Shown here: positions 23,519 to 31,783 of the stretch, one piece after another | Layout of the letters: each line of letters starts with the position of its first letter | Position numbering within the stretch: the stretch's first letter is position 1 | Assembly: GCF_007991735.1 (NCBI RefSeq) | Contig: NZ_BJYX01000030.1 | Coordinates: forward strand, 1-42,967 | Source: Terrabacter aerolatus | GTDB taxonomy: Bacteria; Actinomycetota; Actinomycetes; Actinomycetales; Dermatophilaceae | DNA length: 42,967 nt | Reading direction: 5' to 3' | Program-made: the position numbers and the translations under genes | Notes under the pieces: model-generated | The model's database searches: none | The model's input: only the letters and a program-made list of their open reading frames with translations | What the model was told of the DNA's origin: nothing

Positions 23519-24967
23519 TCAGCGAGGTAGGTACATGCGGGTGTTGGTGTCGAAGAGCGACAGCTCACCGTCCGTTGCCACGTGCCTGACGACGAACGCG
23601 CGCTGACCAACCCGCCAGAGTCCCTCGCCTCGCTGCAGGTCCGGCAATTGCGCCCGCTCGGCGCTCGAGAGACCGAGCTCGACTGCGGTCTGGGGCGCCT
23701 CGCTGACCTCCTGTTGGTAGACGATCTTCGTCGAGCAGTCACCGAGCAGTCCTCGGGCCAGCGCCCGTGACTCTGAGCGGGCGTCGCCGACGGCGTCCAG
23801 GTCCGAGAGCCGGTGCACGATGAGGAGGTTGGCGATGCCGAGGCCGCGGGACAGCTTCCACTGCGACTGCATGCGCGCGAGTAGGGCCGGCTGTCGCATG
23901 AGGCGCCACGCCTCGTCGTAGATCACCCAGCGTTGACCTCCGTCGGGTGCCGAGAGGGCCGCTTCCATCCAGGCAGACGCGCAGGTCATCACCATGGCGA
24001 TGAGCTGGTCCGAGCCCTGGATGTTCGAGAGGTCCAGCGTCACCATCGGCAGGGACGGGTCGAAGGTGATGGTCGACGGCCCGTCGAAGAGGCCGCTGAG
24101 GTCGCCGGCCACGAGCCGGCGAAGCGCGTGCGCGAGGTCGCGACCATCGCGTGCCAGGTCCGTGGCGGAGGCGCCAGGCAGCGAGGTGCGAGGCTCGAGC
24201 AGCAGATCCACCACCAGCGGCAGCGTCGGCTCGGTTGCCTCAGCCGCAGCGTCGGCCAGCGCGACATCGAGCGCTGTGTGCTCGACGGAGTGCAGTGCAC
24301 GCCCGAGTGAGGACTGGGCTAAGGAGCCGACGAGGGCGCGGCGACGATTCGTGACCAGGGCACGCCACTGGGTGTCGGACAACGCGGCCCCGCGAGGTCC
24401 GGGATCTAGCGGGTTCAGGCGGTTCGTCGACCCGCCACCGAGCTGGATCGCCACCCCACCGACGGCCTCGGCGACCACGGACCATTCGCCTTTGGGGTCC
24501 CCGGGCACGTAGACGCGACGCCCGAAGGCGATCGACCGCGTGGCGAGTGACTTTGCGAGACAGGACTTTCCCTTGCCGACGACGCCGGCCAGGAGGCAGT
24601 TGGGGTTGGTGATAACCCCGTCGCGGTAGAGCACCCAGGGGTCGAAGCAGAATCCGCCACCGGACCACGCGTCCTGACCGACGTAGACGCCCTCGCTGCC
24701 CAGGCCGCCCTCGGCCAGGAACGGATAGGCACCTGCGACCATGTCAGACGTGGCTCGGTGCCCGGGCAGGCGAAACCGCCGGTAGGAGCGGCCGGCCGCG
24801 GGCCCGCTCTCCCCCTCGGCCGGCAGGAAGGCCTTCGGCTCGGAGTCCTGGGCGCTCGACGCTGTCGCGAGCAACCCAGCACGGGCGGGCTTGGCATGCC
24901 GACCGCCATTTCGGCGCTTCGTGCCGTGCGGCACGTAGAAGGAAGCCGACTGCTGGGTGGCGCCCAT
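23519..24967 (-). CDS. VirB4/TraC-like conjugation ATPase
   Basis: This 482-aa ATPase would power assembly or substrate handling of the type IV secretion channel. The Walker A is GVVGKGKS (about 127-134) and the Walker B WVIYDEAW (about 347-354), followed by the arginine/sensor region LLIVHRLSDLDAVG. The motif LNPLDP after the Walker A strand and the TRMYLPR end are typical of actinobacterial conjugation ATPases that pair with a separate SCO6880 protein. The ATG at 24967 overlaps the SCO6880 stop by one base (TGATG). The natural downstream neighbour in related elements is the VirD4 gene, which here lies 6.9 kb away beyond the sugar operon. Confidence 0.87.
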   Translation of the reverse strand: MGATQQSASFYVPHGTKRRNGGRHAKPARAGLLATASSAQDSEPKAFLPAEGESGPAAGRSYRRFRLPGHRATSDMVAGAYPFLAEGGLGSEGVYVGQDAWSGGGFCFDPWVLYRDGVITNPNCLLAGVVGKGKSCLAKSLATRSIAFGRRVYVPGDPKGEWSVVAEAVGGVAIQLGGGSTNRLNPLDPGPRGAALSDTQWRALVTNRRRALVGSLAQSSLGRALHSVEHTALDVALADAAAEATEPTLPLVVDLLLEPRTSLPGASATDLARDGRDLAHALRRLVAGDLSGLFDGPSTITFDPSLPMVTLDLSNIQGSDQLIAMVMTCASAWMEAALSAPDGGQRWVIYDEAWRLMRQPALLARMQSQWKLSRGLGIANLLIVHRLSDLDAVGDARSESRALARGLLGDCSTKIVYQQEVSEAPQTAVELGLSSAERAQLPDLQRGEGLWRVGQRAFVVRHVATDGELSLFDTNTRMYLPR

Positions 24968-26412
24968 CAGCTGACCTTTCGTGCCAAGGGTAGGGACGCC
25001 GACACGAACGCTCGGGCTTGCTGCCCGTAGAGGCGCCGCGTCTCGCAGCCGCACTGGATCGCCGCTCGGGCGATCTCGGCGACCGCCGCTTCGAGCTCAT
25101 CGACTGACGGGGCGGTGACCGAGACCAGTCCGGTGAACTTCACGTCCGCGTGGCCCCTGATCAGGGCTCGCTCGCGCTCAATGACGTCGTCGCGTTCTGC
25201 GGCGTCGGACAGATCGGCGATGGCACCGATCTTCGCCTTCTGCGCCGCCTCCGTCGCGTACTCGACCTTGGCCTTGCGGATGTCGCGCATGGCGGCGTCG
25301 GCGGGAATCGGCTGGATCGTCAAGGAGATCGTCTTGCGGATGCCCGGTTGGAACACCAGAGAGTGCAGGAAGTAGGCCGGTGCGGCCACCCGCGGCCACT
25401 CGTTGATCCACAGCACCGCGGAATATGCGGTGTCGTGGCGGACGTGGTCCCACTCCTCGTCCATCGCGACGGGACCAGCATCGGCGAGCGACTGGTGGAG
25501 GTCGTCCCGTCCTTGGAAGCCAGGCTCGAACGACTCGCGCAGCGTGGCCGCGAGTTCTGGTTCGTTGAACCAGGTCGCAAGGGACAGGTCGGCAGCGCGG
25601 AGTCCCGCTTCGAGAGAAGTCATCTCCTGGCGCAGGAACGCGGCTGCGCCTCGGAGGCCGCGGCCTGCCTGCTTGATGTGAGCACGGGCGCCGCGGAGGT
25701 CCAGTGAGAGCGCGATGAGGGTCCGGTGTGTGGAGGCGGCCGGCGCCGCAGTGCGCATGAGTGACTCGTACTGCTGCACCGCCCACTGACCGGGCTGCTT
25801 CACGCCGTTGAGGTCCCACCAGCCGGTGATGCCGCGGCCGGCGTCGGGTAGCGACACTTCGAGGACCTGTAGGCGGCAGCCGGTCCCGGACGCGGCGAGG
25901 CTGGCCAGGGCACGTCCCCATCCGTGGACGCGTCGGGCCTGCTCGTCGTTCGAGAGCAGGACGTATGCCGGGTGGCGCACGAGCGCGACCGCCGTGAGTG
26001 TCTGGGCGTGGGGGTCATGCAGCATGGCGGTGCCGGTGTCCTCGTCGATGAGGAAGCGCAGGGCGGCTGCGTCCCCGGGCAGGGCGAGAGTTCCGCCCGG
26101 CCGCGGCGCCGACGGGCGGGCGCGGTACTTCGTCTGGCCGAGCATCTTGCGGACGGCGAAGTGCCCGGCCGTGGGCATCGCCTCGACGGCTGGGCGGCCG
26201 TGCCAGCGCACGAAGGCGAGCGCGATGAGGCTTCCCCACAGCGGAGCACTCAGCCCTGCACCAGTGGAGCTGCCGAGGAAGATTGATGGGACGAAGACGA
26301 GGACGGCGACGCACAGGCACAGGACCCGGGACGCAGAGAGCCCGAGAAGCAGTCCCCGGCGAGGAAGCCGCCCGAAGCGGACCGTCATGGGGTTGGTGGT
26401 GGTGTCGGTCAT
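24967..26412 (-). CDS. SCO6880-family conjugation protein
   Basis: This is a 481-aa protein of the SCO6880 family, found next to VirB4-like ATPases in actinobacterial conjugation loci. Two hydrophobic segments near residues 20-70 (LLGLSASRVLCLCVAVLVFV and LSAPLWGSLIALAFV) anchor it in the membrane, like the PrgI/VirB3 part of other systems. The remainder is a soluble domain resembling the N-terminal part of VirB4, including FNEPELAATLRESFEPG and the helical KAKVEYATEAAQKAKIG. Together with the following ATPase it likely equals one split VirB3-VirB4 unit. It begins 3 bases after the TrbL-like gene's stop. Confidence 0.82.
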   Translation of the reverse strand: MTDTTTNPMTVRFGRLPRRGLLLGLSASRVLCLCVAVLVFVPSIFLGSSTGAGLSAPLWGSLIALAFVRWHGRPAVEAMPTAGHFAVRKMLGQTKYRARPSAPRPGGTLALPGDAAALRFLIDEDTGTAMLHDPHAQTLTAVALVRHPAYVLLSNDEQARRVHGWGRALASLAASGTGCRLQVLEVSLPDAGRGITGWWDLNGVKQPGQWAVQQYESLMRTAAPAASTHRTLIALSLDLRGARAHIKQAGRGLRGAAAFLRQEMTSLEAGLRAADLSLATWFNEPELAATLRESFEPGFQGRDDLHQSLADAGPVAMDEEWDHVRHDTAYSAVLWINEWPRVAAPAYFLHSLVFQPGIRKTISLTIQPIPADAAMRDIRKAKVEYATEAAQKAKIGAIADLSDAAERDDVIERERALIRGHADVKFTGLVSVTAPSVDELEAAVAEIARAAIQCGCETRRLYGQQARAFVSASLPLARKVS

Positions 26413-26415
26413 CGG

Positions 26416-27756
26416 TCAGCTCCTCGAGCTGTAGGCGGGTGGCTGCTTCATCGGGGACTTCTGCGCTGGTGCGCTCGCGCCGACTGATGTGCCCGGCGAC
26501 GTCCCTGGCGGGTTGGTCGCCACATCACCGGCCTTCATGACCATCGACTTGCCGGCAAGGGCGAGCGAGCCGACGGCGGCAGCTGGAGCAGCCACCGAGG
26601 CGGCGGCTGCGGCGCCGCCTCCGCTGGCTGCTCCAGCCGGTCCAGCGGCGCCGCCGCCAAGGCCCGCGCCGGCGCCTGGCGCTGGCGGGCCGGGCGGCAG
26701 CGAGGGGGCGGGGCGCGGGGGAGGAGGCGGCATAGCTCCGCTGCTTCGGCCACCTCTGCCAGCGCCCGAGGAACCCATGGACGCCAGCGCCCGACCTTGG
26801 GCCTGGATGGCGCTCACCTTCTGAGGGGCGCTGACGAGGGTCTGGGCGCCGGCCGACGCCTGCCGCGCCGTCGCATGGGCGGAATGCAGGGTGTCGCCGG
26901 CGAAGTGGAACATGCGAATCGCGACCCAAGGCGCCAAGCCGCCGAGGAGCAGGATGAGTGAACCGCCCGCGAGCTGGGTGACCGTCTGTCCGAGGCCCGC
27001 ACCGGACTGCCCAGCGCCGTCGAGGACGGCCACGCCGATCGTCAGCATGATGACGAGGAGCAGCTTGGAGACGATCATCGCGGCCACGAGCTCGATCCAC
27101 CGACGGACCCACGCCCGGGTGAAGTCGGCCGTGGCGCCGGCGAAGGCCAGTGGTGCGAGCACGGCAGCCACGATGAGCATGAGCTTGCGGATCATCATGG
27201 CTGCCCACACCACGACGGCGGCGACGATGATGACGACAGCCAGCAAGATGACGACCGCCGGGTTCTGCATCTGGGCCAGGCCGACGAAGGACAGCTTGCT
27301 GCCGAGGCCTCCGATCTGGGTGTCCATGGAGAACCGGACGACCCCGTCACTGAGGGCGTCCACGGCGCCGAGGAGCACGCGGGTCGTGGCCAGTGCTAGG
27401 GCTGAGCCGACGAAGCTGATGAGGAGGCCGCTGACCGCTCGCCCCAGAGCGACCGGATGTCCGCGCAGGGCACCCCCGGTGACCTGGATGACGAAGAGGC
27501 CGAGGCAGAGGGTGGCGGCGATGGCGCCGGTGATGGTCATCTCCCGCAGCAAGGCTGCGGACCGGAGGTCCAGGGTGGTGGCGGAGCCGATCTGCTGCCA
27601 GAGCCATGTGGTGGCGTTCTGTGCTGCGAGCCCGAAGTAGCCGGCGATGGTGGAGAACGCGCCGTCGACGACGTTGGAGGCGGCACCGGCGGCGCCTGTG
27701 GCCGCTTGGGCGACGAGACACATCGGGTTGGCAGCCATGATGCCGTCGCAGCTCAT
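26416..27756 (-). CDS. TrbL/VirB6-like polytopic channel protein
   Basis: This 446-aa membrane protein should form part of the inner-membrane channel for DNA transfer. At least six hydrophobic segments lie between residues about 70 and 300 (e.g. TGAIAATLCLGLFVIQV, VVILLAVVIIVAAVVVW and LILLLGGLAPWVAI). The last ~115 residues are a low-complexity tail rich in Gly, Ala and Pro, as in many TrbL-like proteins of actinobacteria. The ATG at 27756 is fixed by its ATGA overlap with the upstream stop. Sequence identity across this family is low; the call rests on topology and on its place between the VirB8-like and SCO6880 genes. Confidence 0.78.
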   Translation of the reverse strand: MSCDGIMAANPMCLVAQAATGAAGAASNVVDGAFSTIAGYFGLAAQNATTWLWQQIGSATTLDLRSAALLREMTITGAIAATLCLGLFVIQVTGGALRGHPVALGRAVSGLLISFVGSALALATTRVLLGAVDALSDGVVRFSMDTQIGGLGSKLSFVGLAQMQNPAVVILLAVVIIVAAVVVWAAMMIRKLMLIVAAVLAPLAFAGATADFTRAWVRRWIELVAAMIVSKLLLVIMLTIGVAVLDGAGQSGAGLGQTVTQLAGGSLILLLGGLAPWVAIRMFHFAGDTLHSAHATARQASAGAQTLVSAPQKVSAIQAQGRALASMGSSGAGRGGRSSGAMPPPPPRPAPSLPPGPPAPGAGAGLGGGAAGPAGAASGGGAAAAASVAAPAAAVGSLALAGKSMVMKAGDVATNPPGTSPGTSVGASAPAQKSPMKQPPAYSSRS

Positions 27757-28550
27757 GATGCACTCACCGGCAGGGATGAGTAGGTCACGGCTGTCACAAA
27801 GCCCCACGCGGAGCGACTGGGAGGGCCTTCGAGGTTGAGCGCCATAGCGACGGACGATGTGGTGGTGGCAGGCCGACCGGCCTTGAGGTAGTGGAGGGTG
27901 ACCGTGGCGGACACCTCCCTGCCGGTGACGCCGGGGTCACCGATGCGGCCGCTGGAAACAGCAGTGCTCCAGGCCATCGGCTCTTCGACATGCTCGATGT
28001 GGACGCTGGTGTAGGCGTCCTGAAGCGCAAGGGCGTCCCACTCTTTCGCCCCGGGGACGGCCGGTGTCTGCCCGGCCGCCTCGGTGACGGAGTAGACCGC
28101 CAGGCGGCTGCGGAGCTCCTTGGGGACCATCCCGACGACGAGTGGCTCGGACGTCTGGGCGGACTCGGCCTGCACCCACGCGAGGTGCTCGGCGCGTGGC
28201 CGGCGGTAGTCCTGCACGAGGAGCCGACGGACGAACTCGGCGGCATACAGGTCCGGTTGCTGAGTGACCTCCCCGGCGATCCGTGCTTCTCTCGTCGGCG
28301 GCGACACCCAGCTCACCGCGCGCAGCCGCTCGATGTCAGCGGCAACCGGGTCCGCCTCTCGCGCAGTGGTTCCCGGTTGTGCCGTAGGAGAGTTCAGTTG
28401 CATCCCTGCCGAGTCGGTTGTCGCCGGGCGGCGCGCGGCCTGTGACGCCGGTCCCTGTCGTCGGGACAGAACCACCCCGACGACGCTGGCCGTGAGCAGC
28501 AGCGCGATGACGGCTACGACCACGAACGGGCGGAGGGCTCTCCACCTCAT
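27753..28550 (-). CDS. Single-pass membrane protein, VirB8/TcpC-like candidate
   Basis: This is a 265-aa protein with a short positive N-terminus, one membrane segment (FVVVAVIALLLTASVVGVVL, about 10-29), a disordered linker, and an extracytoplasmic domain of about 200 residues. The order helix-rich part, then strands (AVYSVTEAAG, ATVTLHYLKAG) resembles VirB8/TcpC folds, which carry NTF2-like domains. The bitopic layout and the position next to the TrbL-like gene support this; sequence motifs do not prove it. The ATG at 28550 follows the upstream stop by one base. It would help assemble the transfer channel across the cell envelope. Confidence 0.65.
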   Translation of the reverse strand: MRWRALRPFVVVAVIALLLTASVVGVVLSRRQGPASQAARRPATTDSAGMQLNSPTAQPGTTAREADPVAADIERLRAVSWVSPPTREARIAGEVTQQPDLYAAEFVRRLLVQDYRRPRAEHLAWVQAESAQTSEPLVVGMVPKELRSRLAVYSVTEAAGQTPAVPGAKEWDALALQDAYTSVHIEHVEEPMAWSTAVSSGRIGDPGVTGREVSATVTLHYLKAGRPATTTSSVAMALNLEGPPSRSAWGFVTAVTYSSLPVSAS

Positions 28551-28551
28551 G

Positions 28552-28845
28552 TCACTGGACCGCAGAGCCGGCGGCGCTGAAGAAGGTGACGAGGGTGTTC
28601 GCTGCGCCGATGAGCATGGCGGCTCCCGCGGAGACGAGGACTCCGGTCTTGCCACGGCCGGCGATGTGAGGGTTGGACGAGTGGGAGCCGATCGCCCAGG
28701 CGATCGCCGAGATGGCGATGCCGGCGACGGCGGCGATGAGCCCGAAGGTCAGGAGGGCGCCGACGATCTTCTCGATCGCGGCGATGCCCGGTAGGCCGTT
28801 CTGGTTCGGCGTGACGTCGACTGAGGGAATCATCCAGGTCTTCAT
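28552..28845 (-). CDS. Small two-helix membrane protein (VirB2-like position, DUF6112-like)
   Basis: This 97-aa protein has two hydrophobic segments, LLTFGLIAAVAGIAISAIAW and VLVSAGAAMLIGAANTLVTF, joined by a short polar loop with Gly and Lys. Size and topology match the pilin-like VirB2/TrbC subunits and the DUF6112 proteins of actinobacterial conjugation loci. A GAAAGGC precedes the ATG at 28845. The open frame continues upstream to 28995 but without Shine-Dalgarno support. It is coupled to the VirB8-like gene. A role as channel or pilus subunit is inferred. Confidence 0.7.
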   Translation of the reverse strand: MKTWMIPSVDVTPNQNGLPGIAAIEKIVGALLTFGLIAAVAGIAISAIAWAIGSHSSNPHIAGRGKTGVLVSAGAAMLIGAANTLVTFFSAAGSAVQ

Positions 28846-28954
28846 CGGTGTGCCTTTCGCAGCTTGCGAGGACTGGTTCCGCGCATGGCTGCGATAGCGA
28901 GCAAGCAGGGGCACTATGCGTCCAAGACCACTAACCGGAGGCAGGAAGGCGTCG

Positions 28955-30034
28955 TCAAGAGATGTGACGCAGGCCCGAAAGACCTTTGGAGACAAAGGAC
29001 TGGTACGAGACGACGCGTATGACGTCTCCGGTCCGAGGTGCGTTGACGACCAAGCCGTGGCCGATGTACATGCCGACGTGGCCGGGGGAGGCGAGCGTCC
29101 CTTCGGAGCCGGGGATCATCACGAGATCACCGGGCGCGAGGGCTGTCTGCGTCGTGGGTGCGCCGTCGAGCAGCTGCTCTGTGACTACGCGGCCGATCGA
29201 GACGCCGGCACGGCGCCACGCCTGCTGGGTCAGCCCGGAGCAGTCGAACGAGCCCGGTCCGTTGCCGCCCCACAGGTACGGCTTCCCGAGCTGGGCCAGG
29301 GCGAACGCCACAGCGGCCCGGCCCGCTGGGCTCGTGGTCGTTGGAAGCGTGAAGGTGGGCGGGAGTCCGTGGGCACCTGGTGCAGCGGGGGCGAGCGTGT
29401 CTGCGGGAGCGCCGCCACAGCCCACAGGGGAGCTGCCACCTTCGACGACGCTGAGGATCGCGGAAGCTCGGCCGGCCTGTCGCAGGTAGTTCTCGCCCAC
29501 TGCACGGGAGCCGCCGTTGGCTGCGCTGGGCAACCCGGTGAAGGCTGACCCTTGGACGGTCTGGGCGGCATACCAAGGTGTCATCGACTGCCAGCCGTTC
29601 ACTCGAAGGAGGGCATCCACGAAGAGCTGGGTCGACTCGGTCGGGTCCATGCGCTTGGACGCACTGCCCCAGCCGGGGCGCTGTTGGAACAGGCCCAGCG
29701 AGTCGTGGTCGTGGCCGACGCCCTGGCTTGGGAACGCGGCCCCGACGGGGTCATTCGGGTTCGAGAGGACGCGGAGGTCGGACTCCGTCAGCGCCACCAT
29801 GAGCGCGATGTAGGCGCCGGCCCTGCCGGTGCGTTGCTCTGCTGTGGCCACGATGATGCGGGCGTTCTCCGCCTGAGCCGCGGACAGCCCCTGGACCGGC
29901 CCGCTGGAGACGCACGCTGGGGGCCGCGATGGAAGCGCCCCGCTCTGGCCGGCGGCAACCGTGACGAGACCGAGTCCGCCGAGCGCCGCCAGTCCACTCA
30001 CGGACAGGCCGGCAACGACATGGGTGAGCGACAT
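28955..30034 (-). CDS. Secreted cell-wall hydrolase: lytic transglycosylase-like + NlpC/P60
   Basis: This 359-aa VirB1-like enzyme would open peptidoglycan for the transfer apparatus. After a hydrophobic N-terminal segment (VVAGLSVSGLAALGGLGLVTV), a lysozyme-like domain shows the catalytic Glu in ALTESDLRV and the phrase DSLGLFQQRPGWG (about 110). The C-terminal NlpC/P60 domain has PYLWGGNGPGSFDCSGLT with the catalytic Cys near 264, GHVGMYIG with His near 318, and a polar NAP. Both active sites look intact. The first ATG with a proper signal-like start is at 30034; a Shine-Dalgarno is not obvious and further upstream GTG starts are possible. It heads the minus-strand transfer operon and is divergent from the 158-aa gene. 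Confidence 0.85.
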   Translation of the reverse strand: MSLTHVVAGLSVSGLAALGGLGLVTVAAGQSGALPSRPPACVSSGPVQGLSAAQAENARIIVATAEQRTGRAGAYIALMVALTESDLRVLSNPNDPVGAAFPSQGVGHDHDSLGLFQQRPGWGSASKRMDPTESTQLFVDALLRVNGWQSMTPWYAAQTVQGSAFTGLPSAANGGSRAVGENYLRQAGRASAILSVVEGGSSPVGCGGAPADTLAPAAPGAHGLPPTFTLPTTTSPAGRAAVAFALAQLGKPYLWGGNGPGSFDCSGLTQQAWRRAGVSIGRVVTEQLLDGAPTTQTALAPGDLVMIPGSEGTLASPGHVGMYIGHGLVVNAPRTGDVIRVVSYQSFVSKGLSGLRHIS

Positions 30035-30128
30035 GGTGCGCGAACCGTGCTTTCGGGGCACTACTCGGCACGCGTCGCCCGATGGTGCCCCTGCGCACGG
30101 GCTTGTCCTCGCCGAGGAGGTATGCCGC

Positions 30129-30605
30129 ATGCTGCGCTTGAAGAAGCCCCGGCAGGAACCCGACGTGAGCGAGATCCACGAGGACGCGAGACATCTCGCA
30201 TTGGAGGCCGCAGGCCTGGTTCCGTCGCCCGTCGTCGACGTCATGCGACGGGGCATCGTCCTGGAGACGGGCGAACGCGCCTGGCGCGAAGTGGGCGTCG
30301 AGTTGCGGCATCGTGTCGAGGGAGAGTGGTGTGCGGCCATGCCCGCGACGGGTCTTGTGACTGACAGGCGGGTGCTCCTCAGGACGTCAGCCGGGAACTG
30401 CATCTCGCTGTGGTGGGGGACCCTGGTGCGCTTCGAACCAGCGCTGTCGAGGGGCTACGTCATCTTCGACTACGGCGACGGGGTGCCCCGGCTGCTGTCA
30501 GGGGGACAGGTTCCGGTGGTGGCGGTAGCTGGAGTCATGGCGCTCTATGGCGTCGCCGGATTGACAGAACACCCGGCCCTGGAGCGGCTGCGAGCCGGCT
30601 CATGA
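30129..30605 (+). CDS. Protein of unknown function, PH-like domain candidate
   Basis: This 158-aa protein has a clear AGGAGG 8 nt before its ATG at 30129. The C-terminal half alternates short strands (GLVTDRRVLLRT, WWGTLVRFEPAL, YVIFDYGDGVPRLL), then a helix (AVAGVMALYGVAGL) and a closing EHPALERLR. 'TDRR+L' followed by a Trp and a strand ladder is the look of small bacterial PH-like domains, which are membrane- or protein-binding. No enzyme motif is visible. It is divergent from the NlpC/P60 gene and its 3' end overlaps a convergent gene by 61 bases. A link to conjugation is inferred from position only. Confidence 0.65.
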   Translation: MLRLKKPRQEPDVSEIHEDARHLALEAAGLVPSPVVDVMRRGIVLETGERAWREVGVELRHRVEGEWCAAMPATGLVTDRRVLLRTSAGNCISLWWGTLVRFEPALSRGYVIFDYGDGVPRLLSGGQVPVVAVAGVMALYGVAGLTEHPALERLRAGS

Positions 30606-30973
30606 CTGCGCAGGGTCTGCAGCTGACGACGCGCGTACTGGCGCTGCCTGCTGGTGAGGTCGGCCGACACCGCATACAGCCGAAGGAGACCCGGCCACCC
30701 CGAGGGGGAGCCAGCCAGGAGCCGGTGGACCGCGCGTCGCTGAGCTGCCGTGAAGCCGAGCTGCTCGAGCATCCGCTTGGTGCACGCCCGCGAGTTTCCG
30801 CCTGCCCGCTTCGTTGTGATCGTGGTGAGGGGGTCTGCGGCGCCTCGCCGTCGGGCTTCCTCTATCCGCGAGATGAAGAGATCGAACACGGGGCTGAGCT
30901 TGACGTCGTCGAGCTCTTCCTGCGTGACGTGGAGCTGCTCGGCCGTCCAGTCGCTGAAGGTGGAGCGCAGCAT
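30545..30973 (-). CDS. Protein of unknown function, second of a coupled pair
   Basis: This is a 142-aa basic protein with N-terminal LRSTFSDWTAEQL and a later helix-rich region with many Arg/Gln. No family is recognised. Its ATG at 30973 is 2 bases after the stop of the 136-aa gene upstream, so the pair is probably co-translated. The 3' end overlaps the convergent gene (30129-30605) by 61 bases, which puts both stops in antisense to each other. The basic character would allow nucleic-acid binding. Confidence 0.6.
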   Translation of the reverse strand: MLRSTFSDWTAEQLHVTQEELDDVKLSPVFDLFISRIEEARRRGAADPLTTITTKRAGGNSRACTKRMLEQLGFTAAQRRAVHRLLAGSPSGWPGLLRLYAVSADLTSRQRQYARRQLQTLRSHEPARSRSRAGCSVNPATP

Positions 30974-30975
30974 GA

Positions 30976-31386
30976 TCAAGCCACCTCGCTTCGGTCGAGG
31001 TCGGCAAAGACGACCGGCTCGCCGGGACGCACGTGGGTCATCCCGTGAAGGGCGTCGGACTGCGCAGCTCGCGCCGAGCCAAAGGCGCCCTTGGTCGCGA
31101 CACCGCGGAGCATGATGAAGAGCTGCTGCGGCGCCATCGCTCTGGCTTGGGACTCGTGCGTCCTCAGCCAGTCCATGGCTGCGATCAGCTCGTCGGTGGC
31201 GTGGTCTGCCGTCACGGGCACCGGCGCGCTCGACCCCATCGGCACGACCAGGCACAGCCCCTTGGTGCACACCGTCTCCCTGACCGTGATCCAGAGCTCG
31301 TCCCGCTCGGGGGAAGGTTGGCTGAGGGTCTCGCACCGCACCAGGGCGTCCACGAGTGCTGTTGCTTTCAGATCCTGACCGGTCAT
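30976..31386 (-). CDS. Protein of unknown function, first of a coupled pair
   Basis: This 136-aa protein begins at the ATG at 31386 with GAGGAG about 7 nt upstream. The frame is open to 31593 but that part has no ribosome site. Visible blocks are LVDALVRCETLSQPSPERDELWITVRE and a central VVPMGSSAPVPVTADHATDELIAAMDWL. I do not recognise a family. It lies left of the control region containing the paired DnaA boxes and could be transcribed from there. Confidence 0.6.
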   Translation of the reverse strand: MTGQDLKATALVDALVRCETLSQPSPERDELWITVRETVCTKGLCLVVPMGSSAPVPVTADHATDELIAAMDWLRTHESQARAMAPQQLFIMLRGVATKGAFGSARAAQSDALHGMTHVRPGEPVVFADLDRSEVA

Positions 31387-31485
31387 CGCCTGCTCCTCGG
31401 TGAGATCGGCGAAGCCATGGCGGCTCCGCGCCCAATACCATTTGTCCCGCTTTGCGGCAGACCTCGCCGCTTGGAAGTGCCTCGG

Positions 31486-31523
31486 CTGTGGACAACCGGG
31501 GGGCCTGAAGGAGTTGTCCACAG
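31486..31523. promoter_or_regulatory. Head-to-head pair of consensus DnaA boxes
   Basis: CTGTGGACAAC (31486-31496) and GTTGTCCACAG (31513-31523) are perfect inverted 11-bp arms with a 16-bp spacer. Each contains TTGTCCACA or its complement, which is the preferred DnaA box of Streptomyces and Mycobacterium. A pair this exact is unlikely by chance. It may belong to a replication origin of the element or be a DnaA-controlled promoter. No AT-rich unwinding region stands out nearby. As a transcript it could also form a hairpin. Confidence 0.65.
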
Positions 31524-31723
31524 GGGCGCGGTCCGGGTCTTGTGCTCGCGCCGAAAGGCCGGACGATTCGGGGATGCGCCCGCAGCCGCGCATGTCTGCG
31601 CCCGGGACGTCGCCGTGACGCCGAGTTCAGGCGTCGTGGGGAATCTCTGCCGGTCTGGCTTGGGGTGCGTGTTCATGCCCTTCACTCGACCAGCCGGCGC
31701 AGGGACGCCAACACCATGCGGTG

Positions 31724-31763
31724 GGGACGTCTGCGGACGTCCTCGGCACGACGGAGACGTCCC
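31724..31763. promoter_or_regulatory. Phased ACGT-centred operator upstream of the XRE regulator
   Basis: GGGACGTCT (31724-31732), GGACGTCC (31735-31742) and AGACGTCCC (31755-31763) share an ACGT core. The cores begin at 31727, 31737 and 31757, spaced 10 and 20 bp, i.e. on the same face of the helix. The outer two are perfect inverted repeats. The array ends 20 bases before the ATG of the XRE protein and next to its Shine-Dalgarno, so autoregulation is the simplest reading. Confidence 0.55.
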
Positions 31764-31783
31764 GAATCGTCCAAGGAGGAGTC

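Larger units (their letters stand above)
31387..31783. other. Control region between divergent genes
   Basis: These 397 bases separate the leftward 136-aa gene from the rightward XRE-type regulator. They hold no supportable gene. They contain the head-to-head DnaA boxes (31486-31523) and the phased ACGT repeats (31724-31763), both described separately. The region is a candidate replication-control or regulatory hub of the element. Confidence 0.55.

Noticed and set aside
26416-26760. Gly/Ala/Pro-rich tail of the TrbL-like protein considered as a repeat array
   Set aside because: It is low-complexity coding sequence without regular unit length; such tails are common in the family.
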